24,338 nucleotides of DNA from positions 284,540,863 to 284,565,200 of the forward strand of contig JBOZIK010000001.1 in the NCBI GenBank assembly GCA_051453625.1, read 5' to 3'. A model generated the notes under the pieces. The model saw only the letters and a program-made list of their open reading frames with translations. It was not told the origin of the DNA and made no database searches. Shown here piece after piece: positions 20,701-24,338 of this stretch (within the stretch, counting starts at the first letter, position 1; the number at the start of each line of letters is the position of its first letter). Position numbers and translations under genes: made by a program. This stretch comes from Welwitschia mirabilis (lineage: Eukaryota; Gnetophyta; Gnetopsida; Welwitschiales).

Positions 20701-21220
20701 TTTTGTGGAACACTCTCCTACGAATAAAGCCTTTAGGTGCTATAATCCCCCAAAAAATAAAGTGAGTGAAAGTATTGATGTTCAATTTGTTGAGAAAGAT
20801 GTGAAAAATGCCCAAACATTGCCCCAAGATGATCCTTCCGATGATAAGAATGACAATGTTGATAATACTCTTAAGCATGTAAATGATACTGTACCTACCA
20901 TAGAAAATGCATCTGCTTTACTGGATAGCATAGATGACAGGCCTGTTCCTTCAATGGAAAAGGACAAAAGGCTAAAAAACTATCATGATCCACAAAACAT
21001 CATAGGCACATCTCTAGAAGGGGTTAAAACAAGAAGACAAATAATAGAATCTGCCCGTTTAGCTTTGTGCAACAGAAGAGACCTAATAAGAAAGCAATTC
21101 ACCTTAAATGCCAATGTTATGCAAGCTGATCGAATCCGATACGAGGAAGCAAAAGTTTTCCCGCATTGGGTGGAGGCAATGAAGGAAAAGATTAATCAGA
21201 TTAAGAAGAATCAAACTTAG
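20588..21220 (+). pseudogene. pol: Longest intact piece of pol: integrase tail to RT start
   Basis: 210 codons are open. The segment begins at the integrase C-terminal 'HLxxFG' region, passes through a variable linker rich in Asp, Asn and Lys that is typical between integrase and RT, and reaches the RT entrance (His-Trp-Val-Glu-Ala-Met, then Lys-Asn-Gln-Thr). The closing TAG (21218-21220) stands where copia elements have Trp, so it is best explained as TGG to TAG. The first ATG is not a real start; translation would have come from the upstream polyprotein. Confidence 0.85.
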
Positions 21221-21991
21221 GTCCTAGTTCTTTGTCCAAAAGGTAAAAATATCATTGGTACGGAATGGATTTATAGAACAAAATATAACCCAGACGATAT
21301 TGTTAATAAATATAAGGCTAGACTTGTGGTCAAAGAATATGTGCAGGAAGCGGGAATCAATTATGGTGAAACATTTACACATGTGGCTAGATTAGAATCA
21401 GTAAGAGCCTTTCTTCCCTTTACAACAAAAATGAAAATGACAATATGGTAGATGGATGTGAAATCAACCTTCTTGAATGGTCATTTTGATGAGGAAGTGT
21501 ACATCTCACAACCTGAAGGATTTATTGTGTCAAGTAAAGGAAGTTATGTTTATTTGCTTAAAAAGGCTTTGTATGATTTAGAACAGGCACCATGAGCATG
21601 GTTTTCTAGACTAGACCATTACCTAAAGAAGCAAGGATATGTCAAGTGCTCTTCAAACAACACACTTTACAAGAAGGAAGTAAATGGTAAAAGACTTTTT
21701 GTTTTGATTTATGTGGATGACATTATTTTTGCTGGTAATGATGATAGATTGATAGAAAAATTTAAAAGTGATATGATGAGGGAATTTGAGATGACTGATC
21801 TTGAACATCTTTCATGTTATTTGGGCATACATATAAGGCAATCACCAAAAAGTACTTTGAATCAATTCAAGTATGCTTCAAATATATTGCAAAGATCTCA
21901 AATGCATGAATGCGAATCCATTTCTACTCCTATGGGCACAAACGAAAAATTGCACAAAGATATGGAGGGTGATTTAGTTGATGAGCATCTT
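21140..21991 (+). pseudogene. pol: copia reverse transcriptase, three nonsense codons
   Basis: One frame carries the whole visible RT: Pro-Lys-Gly-Lys, Gly-Thr-Glu-Trp-Ile-Tyr, Tyr-Lys-Ala-Arg-Leu-Val, Glu-Thr-Phe and Val-Ala-Arg-Leu-Glu-Ser. Then come Met-Asp-Val-Lys-Ser-Thr-Phe-Leu-Asn-Gly (first catalytic Asp, 21455-21457), Gln-Pro-Glu-Gly-Phe and Tyr-Val-Asp-Asp (21710-21721). All three catalytic aspartates remain. The reading is cut by TAG 21218 (Trp position), TAG 21449 (Gln position) and TGA 21593 (Arg position), with no frameshift. It runs into the gap before the end of the connection region; RNase H is not visible. Confidence 0.93.
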
Positions 21992-22091
21992 NNNNNNNNN
22001 NNNNNNNNNNNNNNNNNNNNNNNNNNNNNNNNNNNNNNNNNNNNNNNNNNNNNNNNNNNNNNNNNNNNNNNNNNNNNNNNNNNNNNNNNNN
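21992..22091. other. Assembly gap (100 N, probably unknown size)
   Basis: Exactly 100 N, the usual placeholder. The distance from RT to the LTR-like sequence beyond it cannot be trusted. Confidence 0.95.
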
Positions 22092-22162
22092 CATTGGGGT
22101 TTTCCACGTAAATCTGGTGTGTTGATATTTGCATTTTGCTTTTGCTTTGCTGCATTTTTCTA
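22092..22162 (+). repeat. LTR-end-like fragment (R-U5 of a copia LTR)
   Basis: GGGGTTTTCCACGTAAATCT at 22097, followed by GGTGTG, a T/G-rich stretch and TTCTAACA, looks like the U5 end of a plant copia LTR. It resembles the U5 of the TRIM-like element at 13957. It would be the natural 3' LTR end of the copia element, ending at the CA near 22161. However, it does not match the bases between the first gap and the primer-binding site (18382-18431), which should be the end of the same LTR. It may belong to another element. Confidence 0.45.
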
Positions 22163-24063
22163 ACATTTATTACATGTCTTAATCCTTCGTTTATTCCTAA
22201 GCCTTACTTTATGTTTTAACTTTAATTACAGCATGTAAATGAGCTATTAAGGGTTAATCTTCCTTTACAATGTTAAAACATAATACAAGAGCTCAAAACA
22301 CAAGATTTGGTTTCACACTATAACACATATTCCACAAAAACGCTATATTTTTCTAACTAATACAACAGATTTTAAAATTACAATAAAGGCACATCATAAT
22401 GCAATAATTTGGCTTAGCAGTAGATATCCACTACAAACTTTTTAGTGACACTAAAGCGTCAACTTCAAATTTAACATAGGCAATGTCTCAAAACATCCTT
22501 TAATGTATATTCTAGCAATTCAAATTTTCCAAAATAATAAAATTGATTTCAAACCACAAACTTGGATAATATAGAATGCAAGATTTGTTAATATGAGTTA
22601 TTCATGCATTAATCCATGAGACATAGTAGGGTATCATTTAGCTCACATTGTTTTAGAGACCTACATGAAGGAGCCAATTTTTGTTCTAACCAACTGTGCT
22701 TCCTAATAGTGGACTTGTGCTTGTGTTTGTATTCCTTATGGTTTCAACTTTAAGAAGGATCTACTTTGTGTTGTTTTATTTTCTTCTTATCTTTATAACA
22801 TTTTTATTTCATAAAGAAGCTTTTTTAGTTTATTAAAATATTATAATACATCTACCATTTTATCTTAAAATGTATCTGCTTGATCATTATAATTTATATT
22901 TGAAATATAATCGCTACTTTCGTTATTTGTTTTCAAAATTTTAAATTACACTAGAGCAAATCCCTCTTTTTTTTTCAAATTAGAAATATTTATCATCAAT
23001 ACAAGTCCAACCTTTAGATTAGATATATCTTAAGTGGGTTTCTAATGTGGTGATATGCTGATTGAAAGTCACATGGTACATAACAATGATACAAATAATG
23101 TGCGTTCATTGGAGGATATGTGAGATGGAAACATTATCATGAATGCATACAATTGTAAGAGATTATCACAATAAGCGTGTAAGAGTATCATGATGAATGA
23201 GTAACAGAATCTAAAGTGAATCACTTTAGGAGCTATTTAGACAATCATCATATTCTCTTACAATGTTAGAGAATCTATTGTACCCATAGAGCTATGTTAT
23301 ATTAGGGTACTATGATTGAAATTTCTTAAGGTTTTTGACACAAATAGGTTACTATAAGAGCTTGGGGCATGCATTTGTGATAGGACACTAGCCTAGGAAG
23401 AAAGGAGTTACATATGAAAGAAAGAAGGAAGCCTCACATTGAGAAAACTCACTTGCATCCCTAGTGGAATTGTTCTTAACTTCATTCTTGTGGTTAATTA
23501 AGGGGACAAAGTGAATATCAAATATGTTCATGCAATTTTCCTTCCCTTGGTTTGCAAGGCACAGTGCCCCATATTAACTGCGTAACAAGAGGAAGCGTTG
23601 ACTTCAGTTGTTTTGGTGGGCCAATCTGAATTTCTTTTATAGCCAAGAAAGAATTCCTCCATAAACTAAGGATGTGACTCCTAGTTGATGCTCAGTGATG
23701 GCTCTTATTACTATGCCTCCGCAAATGATATTCAAGAAAGAACTTCTGATTTGGCTTGTGCTATGAAGTGTACTCCACGGTAGGAAGAGATATGCCTTAG
23801 CTACGAAGGTAGAGGGTGAGGAGTTTTAATATATAAACTAAGGTTGTGAATTGGCATATATTGCAATCCTAATTGTTGGAGATTAAATGTTTACTTACTA
23901 ATTAATCATTTACATCAAATACAACAATGAAATGAAAACAAGTGTAATGCTTCAAAGAGAGAAGAACGATGGATGAATGTTTCTCCTCTTACTCACTAGA
24001 AGTAACTGCTATTGTAAGACAATCACAAAGAAACCTAATTAAAGGAAAGAAAAATGCCAATTC
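22163..24063. other. AT-rich spacer, no gene recognised
   Basis: No frame of useful length and no domain. The last few hundred bases before 24064 should be the 3' internal region of the element whose LTR starts at 24076, but I see no RNase H motif there, so the interior is non-coding, deleted or too decayed to read. Confidence 0.5.
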
Positions 24064-24075
24064 CTAGGGGGGTAG
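24064..24075 (+). other. Polypurine tract before the terminal LTR
   Basis: CTAGGGGGGTAG directly precedes TGTTGGAACATAAG. A G-rich purine tract abutting TGTTGGAA is the usual copia plus-strand priming site next to the 3' LTR. Confidence 0.55.
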
Positions 24076-24338
24076 TGTTGGAACATAAGTTTTCAATGAT
24101 GAGATTTTCAAGTCAGAAAACAAGTCTTCTCCACATCAGGACGTCCGCCCTATGTAATCGGGACATCCAACCATCTATGCGGTTTTCTATACTGGGACGT
24201 TCGCCCTAAGAAACTGGGATGTCTGGCATTATATTTGGTTTGACTATATTGGGATGTCCGACCTGTGAATCTGGGACGTCCGGACTAGTATTCATATTTG
24301 TTATCCTGAGACGTCTGCCCTGTGAAATCGGGACTTCC
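24076..24338 (+). repeat. Start of a copia-type LTR, truncated by the window end
   Basis: It begins TGTTGGAACATAAGTTTTC, a typical copia LTR opening, after a polypurine tract. From 24139 onward it is occupied by a tandem array (separate entry). The far end lies outside the window, so LTR length, partner LTR and target-site duplication cannot be judged. No matching LTR occurs elsewhere in the window. Confidence 0.55.
24139..24338 (+). repeat. 56/57-bp tandem array of paired GACGTC palindromes
   Basis: GGACGTCC-like octamers start at 24139, 24161, 24195, 24217, 24252, 24274, 24309 and 24331. The steps alternate 22, 34, 22, 35, 22, 35 and 22 bases, so the repeat unit is 56-57 bp with two octamers each and about 3.5 units before the window ends. 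Within a unit the first octamer is followed by GCCCT or ACCTG, and the second is preceded by CGG or CTGG. Variants such as GGACATCC, GGATGTCC and GGACGTTC differ from GGACGTCC mainly by C-to-T or G-to-A at the central CpG. GACGTC is a known C-box recognised by plant bZIP proteins; a role as an LTR enhancer is an inference. Confidence 0.85.

Larger units (their letters stand above)
18382..21991 (+). mobile_element. Ty1/copia LTR retrotransposon, decayed internal region
   Basis: The order primer-binding site, gag, protease, integrase, reverse transcriptase on one strand defines Ty1/copia; in Ty3/gypsy the integrase would follow RT. gag and pol are interrupted by nonsense codons, small deletions and two assembly gaps. 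From 19583 to 21991 the pol segments are in the same net frame, apart from a 165-base interval (20441-20606) between an 11-base and a 1-base deletion. RNase H, the polypurine tract and the 3' LTR are not seen; they either fall in the gap at 21992 or are lost. The element cannot be autonomous. Confidence 0.93.

Noticed and set aside
1-24338. tRNA, rRNA, CRISPR, bacterial-type operons
   Set aside because: No tRNA T-loop/acceptor pattern, rRNA landmark, regular direct-repeat/spacer array or packed coding frames were seen on either strand by eye. A covariance-model scan was not possible.

Overview
The window looks like gene-poor nuclear DNA from a land plant, probably a seed plant with a repeat-rich genome. 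It is AT-rich, no intact gene could be supported on either strand, and nearly everything recognisable is a decayed LTR retrotransposon or a local repeat. The plant assignment rests on the primer-binding site complementary to plant initiator tRNA-Met (TGGTATCAGAG at 18432), on Ty1/copia and Ty3/gypsy polymerase relics, and on copia-type LTR ends. I cannot name the species. Three runs of N (18081-18381, 18820-19580, 21992-22091) are assembly gaps; the last is exactly 100 bases, the usual placeholder for unknown size.

Layout. 1-4340: AT-rich spacer with small simple repeats and a short C-rich run near 3815. About 4370-5490: a strongly pyrimidine-rich block (on the + strand) in which a small hairpin, GCCAACTTTGTTGGC and variants, recurs. 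6204-6625: a 211-bp tandem duplication. 10370-10465: a 48-bp duplication. 11477-11987: a possible foldback/MITE-like element whose ends are rich in TGACTCA. 12331-12620: a broken Ty3/gypsy reverse-transcriptase fragment. 13086-14079: a compact non-coding LTR element (TRIM-like), with a 3' LTR of 423 bp, a 377-bp interior and a 5' LTR that lacks U3. 15310-15390: a CT/CTGT microsatellite. 17481-17690: a three-copy tandem repeat. 18382-21991: a Ty1/copia element on the + strand with gag, protease, integrase and reverse transcriptase in canonical order but full of lesions. 22092-22162: a detached LTR-end-like piece. 24064 to the window end: the start of another LTR, carrying a 56/57-bp tandem array of paired GACGTC palindromes.

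No genes act together here as a living pathway. The coherent story is decay. The copia polyprotein reads in one net frame from 19583 to 21991. Its integrase has lost two of three catalytic residues, and its three reverse-transcriptase stop codons can each be explained by one C-to-T or G-to-A transition, as expected for long-methylated transposon DNA. The TRIM-like element shows the same kind of change in its primer-binding site and at one CpG of its LTRs. The most unusual structures are the 56/57-bp GACGTC array, the hairpin-bearing pyrimidine block, and the TRIM-like element whose 5' LTR begins close to where its transcript would start. I did not find evidence of a new multi-gene system.
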